64,000 bases of DNA from Paulinella micropora (GCA_019918135.1 WBZZ01004066.1:230001-294000), one strand, 5' to 3'. Counted from the first letter of the stretch, positions 1 to 10,294 are shown. Notes: a model not told the origin generated them from the sequence alone. A program made the numbers and translations.

Positions 1-544
1 TTTTTTACAATCTCGTGAATATAATGCACCCATGAAAAATTTTCATTAACTTCCCAAAGCAAACTTAAGTCATTTCTTATTGTTCTAATAAATCTACACA
101 TTGTTCTGTGGTATCCTACTTGGACTGTCCTATGTTCAATATTATTTTGTTTAAAGTACTCACCCACTTGTCCTTTAAACTCGCCACCACTATCAAATGT
201 AATGTTTTCAGGTAATTCTTTTGTAAAAATTTTCTTCAATCCTTCTAAAACATAGCCAGTTGTCTTTTGTTTTATTGGTTCAATCCATCCTCGTCTGCTA
301 TATACATCAATAGCAACTAAGCTAAAATTATTATGAGCATTGTCTGGTTTTTTTTGGATATTTTTGACATATCTATTAAATCAATAAACACTTGAATTAA
401 TAGTTTAGCATCCGGCGCGGTTATCGTATTCCATATCTTAGCAGGCTTAGATTGATTATGTATTTTAAGTGCCTCTTCAAGTTTTGCTTTCTGTTCTGTC
501 TGCTCAAGATTTTCTTTTTGCTGATTTGTGTGCTTATTATCCAT
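1..544 (-). pseudogene. rve-family (retroviral-type DDE) integrase, partial
   Basis: The minus strand encodes blocks typical of Polinton and virophage rve integrases. There is an aspartate block with IDLIDMS, a VAIDVYSRRGWIEPIK core strand, and ITFDSGGEFKG, which holds the second catalytic aspartate, followed by a region reading HRTVQVGYHR. Such enzymes insert the linear element DNA into the host chromosome and make a short target duplication. The gene runs off the left edge and is broken (about one or two breaks visible). It lies at the outer side of the element and on the opposite strand to the capsid module, as is common. Confidence 0.75.
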
Positions 545-599
545 TGTATATTATAAATTAGATTTTTTCATTATGACTAAAACTTTAAAAACACTCTAT

Positions 600-1085
600 C
601 TATTTCATTATTTTTTCTTTCTTAGATTGTTGTTGTTCAGCAAAAACATTAACAGATATGTTTGATTTTTTACCTCTCCCCTTTTTGGGCTTTGGTTCTT
701 CCTCACTACTCTCTCTTTCACTTTCTTCACTCTCTGGCTCTGGTTTCTTGCTCTTCTTCTTTTCCCTCTTAGTTTCCGCTTTCTTTCTTCTTATCTTCAT
801 TTTCACCATCTTTTCAGCAATGATATCAGTAAAATCACATTCACTTTCGCTCTCACTGCTTTTTTCTGGTGTATCATCTTGGTCTTTTCCATTAATGATA
901 TCATTAGCAACACCCATTTCGGCAATGCGTTTTATCTTTTCCTCCATCTCTTCATCATCGCCTACATAAGTATTTCTACACTTTGCTAATTTCTCTTTTG
1001 CAATTTCAACCTTATGTTGCTTTTTGCTCTTAATACTTTCCACAGCCTTACCCCAGTTCTTACGACTTGCTTCTGGACTCTGCAT
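600..1085 (-). CDS. Lys/Glu/Ser-rich charged protein, unknown
   Basis: An uninterrupted 161-residue frame starts at an ATG and reads toward the integrase. The first 60 residues are basic and possibly helical (motif NWGKAVESIKSKK). The middle is acidic and serine-rich, and residues 95-150 alternate Lys runs with Glu/Ser runs, ending in PKPKKGRGKKS. There is no signal peptide or membrane segment. Low-complexity charged proteins of this kind occur in virophage-type elements, but I recognise no family. The alternating charge blocks resemble nucleic-acid-binding linkers; that is inference only. Confidence 0.55.
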   Translation of the reverse strand: MQSPEASRKNWGKAVESIKSKKQHKVEIAKEKLAKCRNTYVGDDEEMEEKIKRIAEMGVANDIINGKDQDDTPEKSSESESECDFTDIIAEKMVKMKIRRKKAETKREKKKSKKPEPESEESERESSEEEPKPKKGRGKKSNISVNVFAEQQQSKKEKIMK

Positions 1086-1171
1086 TTTTAGAATTATGCT
1101 CTAGCTTATTCTAAAACTATTCTATAATAAGATAATTATATTTTAGTATTTTTTAATAATTAATTAATATA

Positions 1172-4100
1172 ATGTCGCAATATAAATCCTTACTCTGCCT
1201 TAATGAATTAGCAGTCGATAGTCTAAACATACTTAACTTAGACTTAGCTAACACGAACATAGTGAGCTTAAACACAGACAGAGTGCCAGAAGATGCTGAC
1301 CCAATAAATCTTTATTTTACCGATGTGCGATTTGATACACGACTGGCTACCAAAAGCACAACTGACCTAAACGAAGGACTTAATTATTATTGGACTGATA
1401 ACCGCTTTGACACACGTCTCGCTTTAAAATCAACAACTGACCTAAAAGAAGGACTTAATTATTATTGGACTGATAACCGCTTTGACACACGTCTCGCTTT
1501 AAAATCAACAACCGACATCAAAGATGGAAAAAATTTATACTATACAGAGCAACGAGTAAGGGACAACGACGAAGTCAAAGCCTCAACTCAACACCGCTCT
1601 AATACTTCCAATCCGCACCAAACCAGTTCATACAATTTAATAGACACAAACATATCCGCACCATTGGTCTGTCAATACTTAACATACAACGATGTAGATG
1701 GTAAATGGAGGAATACCACCCTCGGTTCAATCGATACACTTTCAGATGTAGTCATAACCGCACCAATAGCCACTAATAGTTATCCGACACATAATTCAAT
1801 AAACTGGTTAAGTAAAACCTTTCCTATAAATGTTGATGAATTCGGTAATATTAATATGGGAGGGTATTTGAATATAACAGGAGTAAATTTACTAAATACC
1901 AAAGATGTTGATGAATGGATATTTGAGCATAATGATAATAATAATAAATTTTCAGCAGGTGGAAGTATAGATAGCCACAGCGATGTGACAATAACAGGCT
2001 TCCCAGCAGATAATCAATTACTCATTTAAAGCACAGGTCAATGGAGAAATACGACTTCACCCTTTCTGAGATTAGACGGAACCACGACTATGACGGGAGG
2101 AATAAATATGAACAACCAAAACATTACAAATGTAAATCAACTAAATGGTAGGGCTATCGCAACTTGGTTATCAGAGCACGACTCCAACAACGCGAAAGTG
2201 TCAGCAAGTGGAAGTATTGATACACATAGTGACGTGATTATAACAACAGCAACAGATAATCAACTGCTTATTTATAGCACAGGACAATGGCGAAATGTGG
2301 CATCGCCCTTTCTTAGATTAGACGGCACCTTCAGTATGACAGGAGCATTAAATATGGGTGGTTATGCTATTTCAGGGGCTTCTACATATAATGGAATTAA
2401 TCTCACCACTCTTGCAGTTGATGGTTCGGTGGTTAAACTAACAGGAGACCAAACCATAGCAGGAACCAAAACATTCAGCAACATAATAAATGCTAGTGCG
2501 GGTATTGATATGAAGCCAAAGCATAACAAATGTTAATCTTGTTGATGGTGTGGATGTTTCTGTTCTTGATAATTCTGCGGTTAAATTAACAGGAGACCAA
2601 ACCATAGCAGGCAATAAAAAATTAACGTCAGTTTTAGAGGTAAGTGGTTCATCAAATCCTGCTTCTTTTGACGGCATCGGCATCGCCTTTGATACAAAAA
2701 TAGGAATGATTGCAGCACAGAAAATAGCAACAGCGACCTTTTATCCGATACAAATAACTGGTTCGTATGTAGAGTTATATTCAGGTAATACTTTAATTAT
2801 AACTGCAACTGGAACAACATTAAGTTTGAACAACAACAGAATAACAAACTTAGCCACACCATCAGCAACAACGGACGGAGCAAACAAAAGTTATGTGGAT
2901 ACATTAGACATACAAAATGTAAAACGAACAACACACCAAACCATAACAGAAGTAAAACATTTAATGGGGCAAGCACTGCGATAAAATATCTAACTTTAAC
3001 ACAAACGGCTGATTTTAATAATCAAGAAATCATTAATGGTGGAAATATAACATATAATGGGGCTCGGATATTAAACCAAACTGGAGGAGATATATTCTTT
3101 TCACAGACATCAGGTGATTATCAATATTTCTTATTTACTCTAAATACTGCTACAAGTGGAACCGCGAACCAAAGAGGTTATGTATTCACGAATGTAGCAT
3201 TTGATGTAAAAGGGGCGGGACTTTATATTTCAAAACTTTTAGATGATAAATCTGCTTCGTCTGACATTGTCCGTTTTAACAATGCTGGTGGTATGCGATT
3301 TTATGGGGACTTAGATATGAACTCAAACAACATAAAAAGTGCTGGAACAATAACGGGAACATCAATCACTTCAACTGCTGGCATGACTACAACAACATTA
3401 ACGGCAAGTGATAAAATAACAACAGCAACAGGCAAACCAATAACTATAGGAAACACAACAAAAGGAATAGGTACGACAGCGGGTTTAGAATTGTATGGGA
3501 CTTTTAATAATAATACTGCTGGAGCACATATACAAGCGATTACAACAGAAGATATATATCCTACATTTGCTATTTAATTTAGGACATAATAGCATAAATA
3601 TGGCTTTTGATGCTTATTTAGATGGCGCGGGATGGAAATCAAGTTATGCGAGTTCAAACTTTTTAATTAATAAATTTTCCAACAAACTTAGATTTTTGCA
3701 TGATAGCGGGAAAAGTGCTGGGACTGCTGTTCGTTGGTCTGTGGCTCTTGAACTTGATACAGCAGGCTTATTAACAACAAATGCAATAACGGCGAGTGGG
3801 GTGATAACGGCAACAACAACATTAACAGCAAGTGGATTAATAACGGCGAATGCGGGAATTACATATTCTGGGGTGCTAACGACCACAACTAATAATGGAG
3901 CCAAAATAGGAATTCAAGGACAAACAGACGGGACGAATGCGAGAGGAATATTTGTATGGGATACTGCCGATCCAAACTGGGGGATTTATATGTCTCAGTC
4001 TGGAGCAAATAAAGCATTAAATGGAGGAACAGACCAGCAGGAGGAGTAGGCGGAGGATTAACTTCTTATGCTTTTAGATTTAGAGTGAATAATTCTTCAA

Positions 4101-4600
4101 CGAGTGGCTTCATATGGGAGAATAGTTCAAATACTGCGTTAATGTCTTTGAAAGCAAGCGATGGACAATTATGGGTATTGTCTAATCCAACTCAATATTC
4201 AGACAGGAGAAAAAAAGAAGATATAAAGGAATGCTTAGGCTTAGATTTTATTAATAAGTTAAATCCAGTTTGCTATCGTATGATTGATGATTTAAAAAAA
4301 TGTAGGACTGGCTTAATAGCACAAGAATTAGAGGACATACTAACAGAAATGAATATGCTAGATTTTGGCGGTTTTATAAAAGAAACAATTATGGTTCCGT
4401 GTCCAAAGCAAAGAAAAGAATGCGAATTGAAAGGTGTGAGTGTTAATCCAGAAAATGTCAAATGTGTTGATAGTGGTGATGTCGGTTATGGTATAGGTTA
4501 TTCCGAGTTTATTGCACCATTAATTAAAGCGGTTCAACAATTATCAGAAAAGGTAGTAGAAAAAAAGAAAAACAAAATAATAATCTCATGCTTATTATAG
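1172..4600 (+). pseudogene. trimeric fibre-like protein with C-terminal peptidase S74 chaperone
   Basis: The region reads as a long fibre-type gene. N-terminally there are repeated stretches containing NYYWTDNRFDTRLALKS, like tail-fibre LYYTE/RVD repeats. The middle has repeats such as VKLTGDQTIAG and GSIDTHSDVIIT, typical of beta-rich fibre shafts. Near 4200-4320 it ends with SDRRKKEDIKECLGL and KLNPVCYRM, the signature of peptidase S74 intramolecular chaperones that trimerise and then self-cleave. Such fibres mediate host attachment. The gene is broken, with about five interruptions. It may be the receptor-binding spike of this element; the host range is unknown. An AT-rich promoter-like motif precedes the start. 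Confidence 0.75.
1322..1515 (+). repeat. 75-base tandem repeats in the fibre gene
   Basis: Two almost identical 75-base units start near 1364 and 1439, with a more diverged unit before them and a partial one after. Each unit encodes 25 residues containing GLNYYWTDNRFDTR. The near identity at DNA level suggests recent unit duplication or gene conversion in the fibre shaft. Confidence 0.8.
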
Positions 4601-4648
4601 AAGATCTATCTAAGCAACTTTCTGAAATACGAGCAGTCGTTTTCCCCA

Positions 4649-4795
4649 ATGTCTAATAATACAACTAGACTTCACAGACCACCGCCTATTATGGATATGG
4701 ATGGAGAACTAACTCCCGAATTAAAGTCTCGTGTGCTAGATGTTGAACTAAAGAATGAGGAAAAAAAAGTAGAGCATGAATTGGAAGATAACTGA
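4649..4795 (+). CDS. small acidic protein, 48 residues
   Basis: A short frame starts MSNNTTRLHRPPPIMDMDGE and ends in a Glu/Lys-rich helix (LKNEEKKVEHELEDN). It sits between the fibre gene and a small membrane protein gene on the same strand, with 60-base spacing to the latter. No family is recognised. The coding call rests on position and composition only. Confidence 0.4.
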   Translation: MSNNTTRLHRPPPIMDMDGELTPELKSRVLDVELKNEEKKVEHELEDN

Positions 4796-4855
4796 AATTG
4801 CTGTTGTATAAAAAACAGGCCGACCGACAGCCGACTTATTAAGTATCTGTTTCAA

Positions 4856-5008
4856 ATGGGTATCATTATTGCCGTTATAACCCTTTGTATCGTGAGGCTA
4901 TCTGAAAAGAACTTACCTTGTGAGGTTGCTAACACTTATGTCGGAATTTTAACACTATTGATTGGGATATGCCTTCCTTCACCAAGTTCTGGTGGTGGTA
5001 AAAAGTAA
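4856..5008 (+). CDS. small membrane protein, 50 residues
   Basis: The frame starts MGIIIAVITLCIVRLSEK and has a second hydrophobic stretch, VGILTLLIGICL, followed by the polar tail PSPSSGGGKK. Two hydrophobic helices with a positive C terminus suggest a tiny two-pass membrane protein or viroporin-like protein. Comparable small membrane proteins occur in virophages and Polinton-like viruses, but no specific homologue is recognised. Confidence 0.5.
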   Translation: MGIIIAVITLCIVRLSEKNLPCEVANTYVGILTLLIGICLPSPSSGGGKK

Positions 5009-5116
5009 ATTAAAGACCAAAAGCAGATAATCCAATCATATTTTTTTAATGATAATTCTTTTTTTGCTTTTATAATAAATAATCTTTATTTTGTTGATAA
5101 TATTCTTTCCGTCTTT

Positions 5117-5696
5117 GTGCTACGTGTTCTTGATTTCTTTCTCTCCATTCTTTCTTTTTTTGTGCTACGTGCTCCTTATTACTTTCATACCATTCTCTCT
5201 TTTTTTGGTCGCATTTTTCTTTGTTTTGCTGATAATATTCTTTCTTTTTTTGTAATACATATTCTCTACTTTTTTCAACCCATTCTTCTTTTTTTGCGAT
5301 GCGTGTTCTTTATTTCGTTCATAATATTCTTTCTTTTTTTGAAGCAATATATCTCTATTTCTCTCTCGCCACTCTTTGTCTGTTTGTCCAGCCATGAATT
5401 TATTAACACAGTTTTCTTTTCTAATCCATTCTCCTTCTCTGCGAAGTAATTCATTTACATTATCACATGGATAATCTTCAAGCAATTCAATATAATTGTC
5501 TTCGTGTTTTAATATTTCAAAACTACTTGTGTTTTAATATTTCAAAACTAACCTCTTTATATTGTCTATAGTTTTTCCTATGAGAACCAAGTCGTTGAGC
5601 CAATGTCTGTGTAGTTGAACCAATATATACTTGGTCTGTCTGATGCGACCTAATCGCATAAATTTTACCTTTCTTACAATCTCCAACCCGTGGCAT
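5117..5696 (-). pseudogene. GIY-YIG endonuclease with Lys-rich repeats
   Basis: The minus strand from 5696 begins MPRVGDCKKGKIYAIRSH and continues QVYIGSTTQTLAQRLGSH, the GIY-YIG nuclease core with its arginine-bearing helix. Downstream are ENCVNKFMAGQ and a run of short repeats of the type KKKEYYERNKEHASQKKK. This architecture matches GIY-YIG nucleases of large DNA viruses and virophage-type elements, often mobile or anti-competitor nucleases. The gene is broken, with about two interruptions and a short internal duplication. It stands alone between the fibre block and the capsid module. Confidence 0.7.
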
Positions 5697-5991
5697 ATTG
5701 TCTATCCTTTGTCATTATTATGTATCGTTATCTTTAAATCAAATATCACATTTGTATAAGTGTATTTTATACCAAGAACTATCGCCGGCACAGATTAACG
5801 GCAGGGCTTCATCAAAACTAACACACCAATCACTGAAAGGTTTATACAGGCATTTATACTTAGTTTCAATACCTTGCTTTATACAATAAACACAACTCTA
5901 ATTCCTTTTTTCGCTTACCCGTGAGTAAAAGTCGCAGGCAGACCGCGAAAATATTTTTGTTATTAAAAAATTTATCATCAGTAATATAATC
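5697..5991. other. intergenic, with a minus-strand coding scrap
   Basis: No confident gene. On the minus strand at about 5735-5890 a roughly 50-residue open stretch with KCLYKPFSDWCVSF and SSWYKIHLYKCDI looks protein-like but has no clear start. The last 40 bases are AT-rich and contain a promoter-like TATTTTTGTTA before the next gene. Confidence 0.35.
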
Positions 5992-6336
5992 ATGGCTACT
6001 GAATATAAATACCAAAAGATTATTTGTGGGGAGCAAAACATTTAATAAAAATATTCAAATGTCATTCACACCAACCAGAATGAATGTTAAGTTTTTCATT
6101 ATACGAACGACCAGACTGAAACCAAAACCAGAATTCTTTATTTGGACAGAATTGGAATTATTGGCACATTTGCAAATAGTAATATAGCAAACATTTCAAA
6201 CCTCAGTTATAATTTGGGTGTCGTTGGATGGACGGACGGACAATATACATTTAAAGTCCTTGAAACTGACAGCGGAAATATTGATACAGGGAATTTAGCG
6301 GGAAGAATTGTTGTGTGTTTGGAATTTGTGGCTTAG
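5992..6336 (+). pseudogene. small structural-type protein, unknown
   Basis: An ATG at 5992 begins MATEYKYQKIICGEQN. The later part has a compact beta-rich stretch with SNLSYNLGVVGWTDGQYTF and ends GRIVVCLEFVA just before the ATPase gene. A small conserved gene directly upstream of the ATPase is common in this type of element and may be a minor virion protein. The region is broken (one or two breaks). Function unknown. Confidence 0.45.
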
Positions 6337-6346
6337 AATATACACG

Positions 6347-7162
6347 ATGCAAAAAATAAACAATGTCAAGGTGAAGCCAGTAAAACAAGAGGGTGATGGA
6401 AGTAAAAAAGCCAAGGGCTACAAGTTATTTGATGAAGTCTATGCCAATATATTTCTGCTTGCCCGTAAGAAAAGCGGTAAAACGACGGCACTCTTTGAAA
6501 TACTGAAACGGACAACAGACAGAAAAACCCGTATTGTCATTATTGCTTCAACAATACACAAGGACTACATTTATAAAGCAATGGTAAAACACTTTAAGAA
6601 CAGAGGCAACCCAATGGCAATATATACCTTTCTTAAATCAGATGGTGTGAATGTCATTGATTATGAACTTGACAAACTTGACAAAAATCTCCAGCACGCT
6701 GGAGATAACGAGCAACACGAAGGCGAAATTAAACAGGATGATAAAGAACCGATGGAGAAACCACAATTTTTATACTTAGGAAAAGAAAAGAAACAGATAA
6801 AGGAGGCACCAAAAGAACGACCGAGTAAGGATATTTCGCCAGAGGTTGCTTTTGTCTTGGACGATTTAGGAAGTGGATTAACAGTAAGTAATTTGTTAAA
6901 AAAGAACAGACACTATAAAAGTAAGGTGATTATGTCAAGCCAGTATCTGAATGACCTACGACCAGAAGCAATTAAGCAGTTAGATTATTTATTAATCTTT
7001 CCTGGCCAGTCTCAGGACAAAATGGAACTCGTGTATAAGCACTTAGACTTATCTTTTGATTTTGATTACTTCTGGAAAATTATCATGAGGGTACAAAGGA
7101 GAGATTTAATTTTCTTTATGTTTCAAGTGTTGATGACGAGTTACGAAAGAATTTTAATTTAG
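6347..7162 (+). pseudogene. FtsK/HerA-type genome-packaging ATPase
   Basis: The start ATG at 6347 gives a basic N terminus followed by NIFLLARKKSGKTTALFEI, a Walker A motif with GKT at about residues 44-46. VAFVLDDLGSGL at about residues 167-178 is the Walker B motif, and KVIMSSQYLNDLRPEA fits the sensor region. This is the A32-like packaging ATPase of Polinton-type elements and Nucleocytoviricota, which drives genome DNA into capsids. Length is near the family norm. It heads the module ATPase, small proteins, protease, penton, capsid. The copy is broken near its end (about one break). Confidence 0.85.
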
Positions 7163-7237
7163 CTTATCGCGTGCAATAAGCAATTATCACGCAAGGTGAA
7201 AAAGTTTAGATTAAAATAAAAAATATCTTATAAATAA

Positions 7238-7257
7238 TTATTTTTTTACTTATTATA
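7238..7257 (+). promoter_or_regulatory. T-run promoter-like motif, example upstream of a capsid-module gene
   Basis: TTATTTTTTTACTTATTATA directly precedes an ATG. Similar TATTTTTT(T)A runs followed by AT-rich sequence precede the starts at 1172 (1147-1156), 5992 (5952-5962), 7620 (about 7597-7609), 9281 (9245-9254) and 62082 (62024-62033). A shared late-type promoter of the AT-rich element is inferred. Confidence 0.5.
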
Positions 7258-7575
7258 ATGGTAGTAAAAACGACTCGTGTTGAAGTCATTCCAACAATCG
7301 GCAAACGAACAATTAACTCAAGCACAAATATGGCAGGAGGCAAAAAGAAGACTGGGCGAAAGAAGGGCAAGGGGCAGGCTGGCGGTAAAATTAACTGGCA
7401 AAAGTGGGGAAACCGGCCTTGGCTGTTAATAAATTCCTTCGTGATAATAAGGTAATCTCTAGAACTGCTGGAGCCTTAAGCAGTATTGGAGTGCCTTATG
7501 CAGGTAGTGTTAGTGCTACAGCATCAAAACTGGGGTATGGTAAGCAGAGAGGACGAGGGGCACTTAAGTTTTGAA
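7258..7575 (+). pseudogene. small basic virion protein (adenovirus pX/pVI-like position)
   Basis: The gene begins MVVKTTRVEVIPTIGKRT, followed by a Gly/Lys-rich stretch (GGKKKTGRKKGKGQ). Further on the sequence encodes SRTAGALSSIGVPYAGSV and LGYGKQRGRGALKF. A short basic protein with a hydrophobic patch between ATPase and protease genes is typical of Polinton-like viruses, where it may bind DNA or lyse membranes. It is broken (about one break). TTATTTTTTTACT lies 10-20 bases before the ATG. Confidence 0.55.
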
Positions 7576-7619
7576 AGATAGAATATTGAAACGAAATATT
7601 TTTTTTATTAAAATATACT

Positions 7620-8923
7620 ATGACCGCTAAAACCAAGCGAATAAAAAAGCCTAAGGTAAGACCCCCGCGGGTTTATAGGAATAAGAGCGGGAAGCCGTAT
7701 ATTATCCAGAAGGGTAAAAAATATTATCTTAATTTTGGTAAGAAAACAAATGATATGAGCACACTTCAAATTGTTAAACTTTTTATGAAATACTTAAGCA
7801 GACCAAATAAGCCACGCGAGCGTGGCGATACTCCAAAAGCAAAGAAAACAGCAAAGAAGGAGGATTTTAGAAAAGTCCAAAGCCTGTCTGAGATTGAACA
7901 AAATACAAAAACAGCCATTCAAGACCTTAGACAAACTCAGAAAGGAAAAGTATGAAGGTATTGAAGCCATAGAGAAAAAGGAAAGACAGCACGGACGAAT
8001 TAAGGCGAGGAAAAGAAAAGGCAAGAGCGTCGCGTAGACGGAGATGCAAAGGAAAGACAAGAGATAATGGACAGGGAACATAAAAGAGAACTGGCAGAGA
8101 TTAATGAAAGAAAGGAAGAAATAGATAGGGAATTAAGAAGAGAAAGAAAACTCATAGAGGATGTAAAATACGAAAAAGACAGAAAAAATAGAATACAAGC
8201 ATGACCACCGCCACCGCAATATCAATATATTATGCCGCCGCAATATGGACAGCCACAAGCACCACAATTAGGAGCCCCGCCACAAGCACCACCATAAGGA
8301 GCACCACCACAAGCACCGCCATTAGATAATTTAGGAAATGAAGCACCATTGAAAGCAAAGGAACAATATGAGGAAGAAAAAAAGCAAAAGCAGAAAGATA
8401 TTGAAACACTGAAATTAGCAGGATATACAGATGATTTCATAAAAAAGATGAGTCGTAAAGACTTACAAAAAGCCAGTCAAGATATTCAGACGGCTATAGC
8501 CACAGCAACATCTTTAGAAGAACAGAAAAAGTTAGCAGAAGAATATAAAGAAAAACTTGAAAAGGAAGAAAAGAAAGCAGAAGAAAAGGGTAAGCATTTT
8601 GAAAATTTACTATTTAATCAATTTTTAATCTCTTGATTTTCAAAAACTTATCATCCAAACATTACTATAAAGAGTTAGCACAGGCTTTAAAAAAGAGACT
8701 AGATAGTGATGGTCATAAAAAATTAAATTACAAAGACACTACAAAGTGGATAATTGACATGATTAAAAGGTTTAATATTGATGTTGGAAATGAAGAGAAA
8801 AATGTGAAAAGAAGAGTAGCAGATTATGCTAGATATGAAGAGTTTATGGGGTATCTCCAAAATGTTGGAGATGTTAAACAAAAAGGGAGTGGAGCGAAGA
8901 CATTAGAAGAATTAATTGATTAG
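7620..8923 (+). pseudogene. basic, Pro/Gln-rich and coiled-coil protein region
   Basis: The ATG at 7620 starts MTAKTKRIKKPKVRPPRVYR with GKKYYLNFGKK next, a basic N-terminal part. Further on the + strand carries Lys/Glu-rich helical sequence, a Pro/Gln/Ala-rich linker near 8210-8340, a coiled coil (KEQYEEEKKQKQKDIETL) and a last helical part ending at 8923. The parts look like one or two genes for internal virion proteins, but the region is broken, with about four interruptions. I cannot say whether the part from about 8637 was separate. No family is recognised. Confidence 0.5.
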
Positions 8924-9217
8924 TCCCCGTCCCTCTCCCTCTTGCTGTGGCTCCTCTTGCTGTTGCTCTGGCTGTGGCTCTGGCTCTGGTTGCTGTGGCT
9001 CTGGCTCTGGTTGCTGTGGCTCTGGTTGCTGTGGCTTGGACTCTGGTTGCTTCGGTGGTGAAGTATCCATTGGTGGTATGGTTGTCTCCGCGACGCTCGG
9101 GGGTAGCGGTTGGGGCATCTCTTCATCAACATTTAAATCCGCTGAAACTTGTTTATCCACATTCGGGTCTATGGTCATTTTGCTAGTTAGAGCTTTTACA
9201 AAGTCCTTTTTATTCAT
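8912..9217 (-). CDS. Pro/Gln/Glu-repeat protein, 101 residues
   Basis: The frame starts MNKKDFVKALTSKMTIDP, then changes to a long repeat of QPEPQ and PEPEPQ units and ends QEGEGRGLIN. The first 20 residues look like a small helical domain; the rest is unfolded linker. It is on the opposite strand to its neighbours and overlaps the end of the preceding gene by a few bases. The opposite strand is also open here because of the repeat, but only this frame has a plausible N-terminal part. Confidence 0.5.
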   Translation of the reverse strand: MNKKDFVKALTSKMTIDPNVDKQVSADLNVDEEMPQPLPPSVAETTIPPMDTSPPKQPESKPQQPEPQQPEPEPQQPEPEPQPEQQQEEPQQEGEGRGLIN

Positions 9218-9280
9218 TGTGTGCCTCCAATGATTGCGGGATAGGTATTTTTTAAATTTTTTTATTGAAAATACCTTATA

Positions 9281-9772
9281 ATGACTAATGAAATAGATGA
9301 CATAATGAAAAAATATGGATGGTATCTCGGAGCGATAGCGAGCGATGAAATTTACAAGTTAAAGCCAGGAAGCAGAAAGCGATACGGATTTATTATGAAT
9401 ACCGACCCTAGCAACAAAAAAGGACAGCACTGGATGGCAGTATGAATAAGTCTAGATAAAGACAGGAGTGTTGAAGTGTATGACCCTTTAGCACTTTACG
9501 AGCCGACTGAAGACTTTCAACAACAAATGAAACAACTAATAGATAAAAGCCACCCCGATAGTTATTTATTAATGAAAGTAAATCAGGTAAAAGAGCAGAG
9601 TGATACTTCAGACACATGTGGATGGTTTGCTATGCGTTTTTTAATGGAGCGGGCTAAAGGAGTGCGATTTAAATTTGCCAGTGGCTATACAGACTTAAAA
9701 GAAGCAGAAGCGGAAAAATTAAAAGCACAGAATGGGTATGGAGATGGTGAGGGATTTAATACATTCATCTAA
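9281..9772 (+). pseudogene. adenovirus-type (Ulp1-like) cysteine protease
   Basis: The gene starts at 9281 (MTNEIDDIMKKYGW). The three catalytic blocks are in the proper order: GQHWMAV with the histidine (about residue 50), VEVYDPLA with the acidic residue (about 68), and SDTCGWFAMRF with the nucleophile cysteine (about 113). Such proteases mature capsid proteins in adenoviruses, Polintons and virophages. At about 163 residues it is slightly shorter than adenovirus protease. It is broken about once. TATTTTTTAA lies about 30 bases upstream, and a perfect hairpin follows 30 bases after the stop. Confidence 0.8.
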
Positions 9773-9801
9773 AAGATATTTATCAACTACACTTACATTC
9801 A

Positions 9802-9831
9802 ATGTTGAATTTTAAATGAAAAATTCAACAT
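9802..9831 (+). terminator. perfect 12-base stem hairpin after the protease gene
   Basis: ATGTTGAATTTT at 9802-9813 pairs perfectly with AAAATTCAACAT at 9820-9831 around a 6-base loop. It lies 30 bases beyond the protease stop. Giant viruses and some of their satellites end transcripts at palindromic hairpins, so this may be a 3'-end signal. Confidence 0.6.
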
Positions 9832-9854
9832 AACGCGCATTCTCGTTTGTTGAT

Positions 9855-9949
9855 AAACATCGAAAACTGATTAATTTTTTTTCAAAATAAAAAAACGATG
9901 TTTTAGAATATAGTCTGGCAATTAGCCAGATAGAAGCGTAATTCTAAAA
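9855..9949 (+). promoter_or_regulatory. nested palindromes upstream of the penton start
   Basis: AAACATCG (9855-9862) pairs with CGATGTTT (9896-9903). TTTTAGAAT (9901-9909) pairs with ATTCTAAAA (9941-9949) and encloses TCTGGC (9914-9919) paired with GCCAGA (9925-9930). The first and second stems share bases and would be mutually exclusive. The cluster ends 11 bases before the penton ATG and includes a T-rich promoter-like run. Confidence 0.5.
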
Positions 9950-9960
9950 TATCTATAACA

Positions 9961-10272
9961 ATGGACTATAAGGGAGGAAGAAGTTCGGGTTATCTATTAC
10001 ATAAATAGTAAAAATAGAATAACTGGCACAGACAGCGACTTTACACACGAAGTCAATATGAAGGGGCTAGACAATCCCACACATTGTAAAATATTACATA
10101 TCTATGTGCCGAAGTCGTATTACTCAGTCGCCAGTCCTTACAATACTTTTACATTGTCCGAAGATGGATATGAGGCTTTAATTACGATACCTGAGGGCTA
10201 CACAATGAACAACTTAAAAAATAAACTGGCCGAGGTGCTAACCGCAGACAGCCCAAATAATTATATTTATGT
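9961..10272 (+). pseudogene. penton / minor capsid protein, first part
   Basis: The sequence contains the typical penton (single jelly-roll) start of Polinton-like viruses: KILHIYVPKSYYSVASPYNT, then FTLSEDG and LITIPEGYTMNNLKNKL. Pentons form the capsid vertices. Coding similarity stops at the TTTATGT heptamer, where GC-rich DNA begins. The remaining part of the gene lies on the far side of the insertion at 61501. The first part also looks broken about once. Confidence 0.75.
10266..10272 (+). repeat. left copy of 7-base direct repeat at the insertion edge
   Basis: TTTATGT lies in the AT-rich penton coding sequence exactly where composition and reading sense change. An identical copy sits at 61501-61507 at the other edge. 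A 7-base direct repeat fits a tyrosine-recombinase overlap core (6-8 bases is usual) or a short target-site duplication. Being AT-rich, it most likely came from the flanking element. Chance identity is possible because the edge was placed by eye. Confidence 0.65.
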
Positions 10273-10294
10273 CGGTTGCTTTTTCCTTTACAGG

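Larger units (their letters stand above)
1..10272. mobile_element. Polinton-like virus / virophage-type element, left part
   Basis: This AT-rich block holds an rve integrase, fibre-like gene, GIY-YIG nuclease, packaging ATPase, adenovirus-type protease and the first part of a penton gene. These are hallmark genes of Polintons, Polinton-like viruses and virophages. The element runs off the left window edge inside the integrase. It looks broken, with roughly a dozen or more interruptions over several genes, so it is either a decayed endogenous copy or a poorly polished sequence. It continues at 61501 after the GC-rich insertion. No terminal inverted repeat is visible because the left end lies outside the window. 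The age cannot be judged without related copies. Confidence 0.85.
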
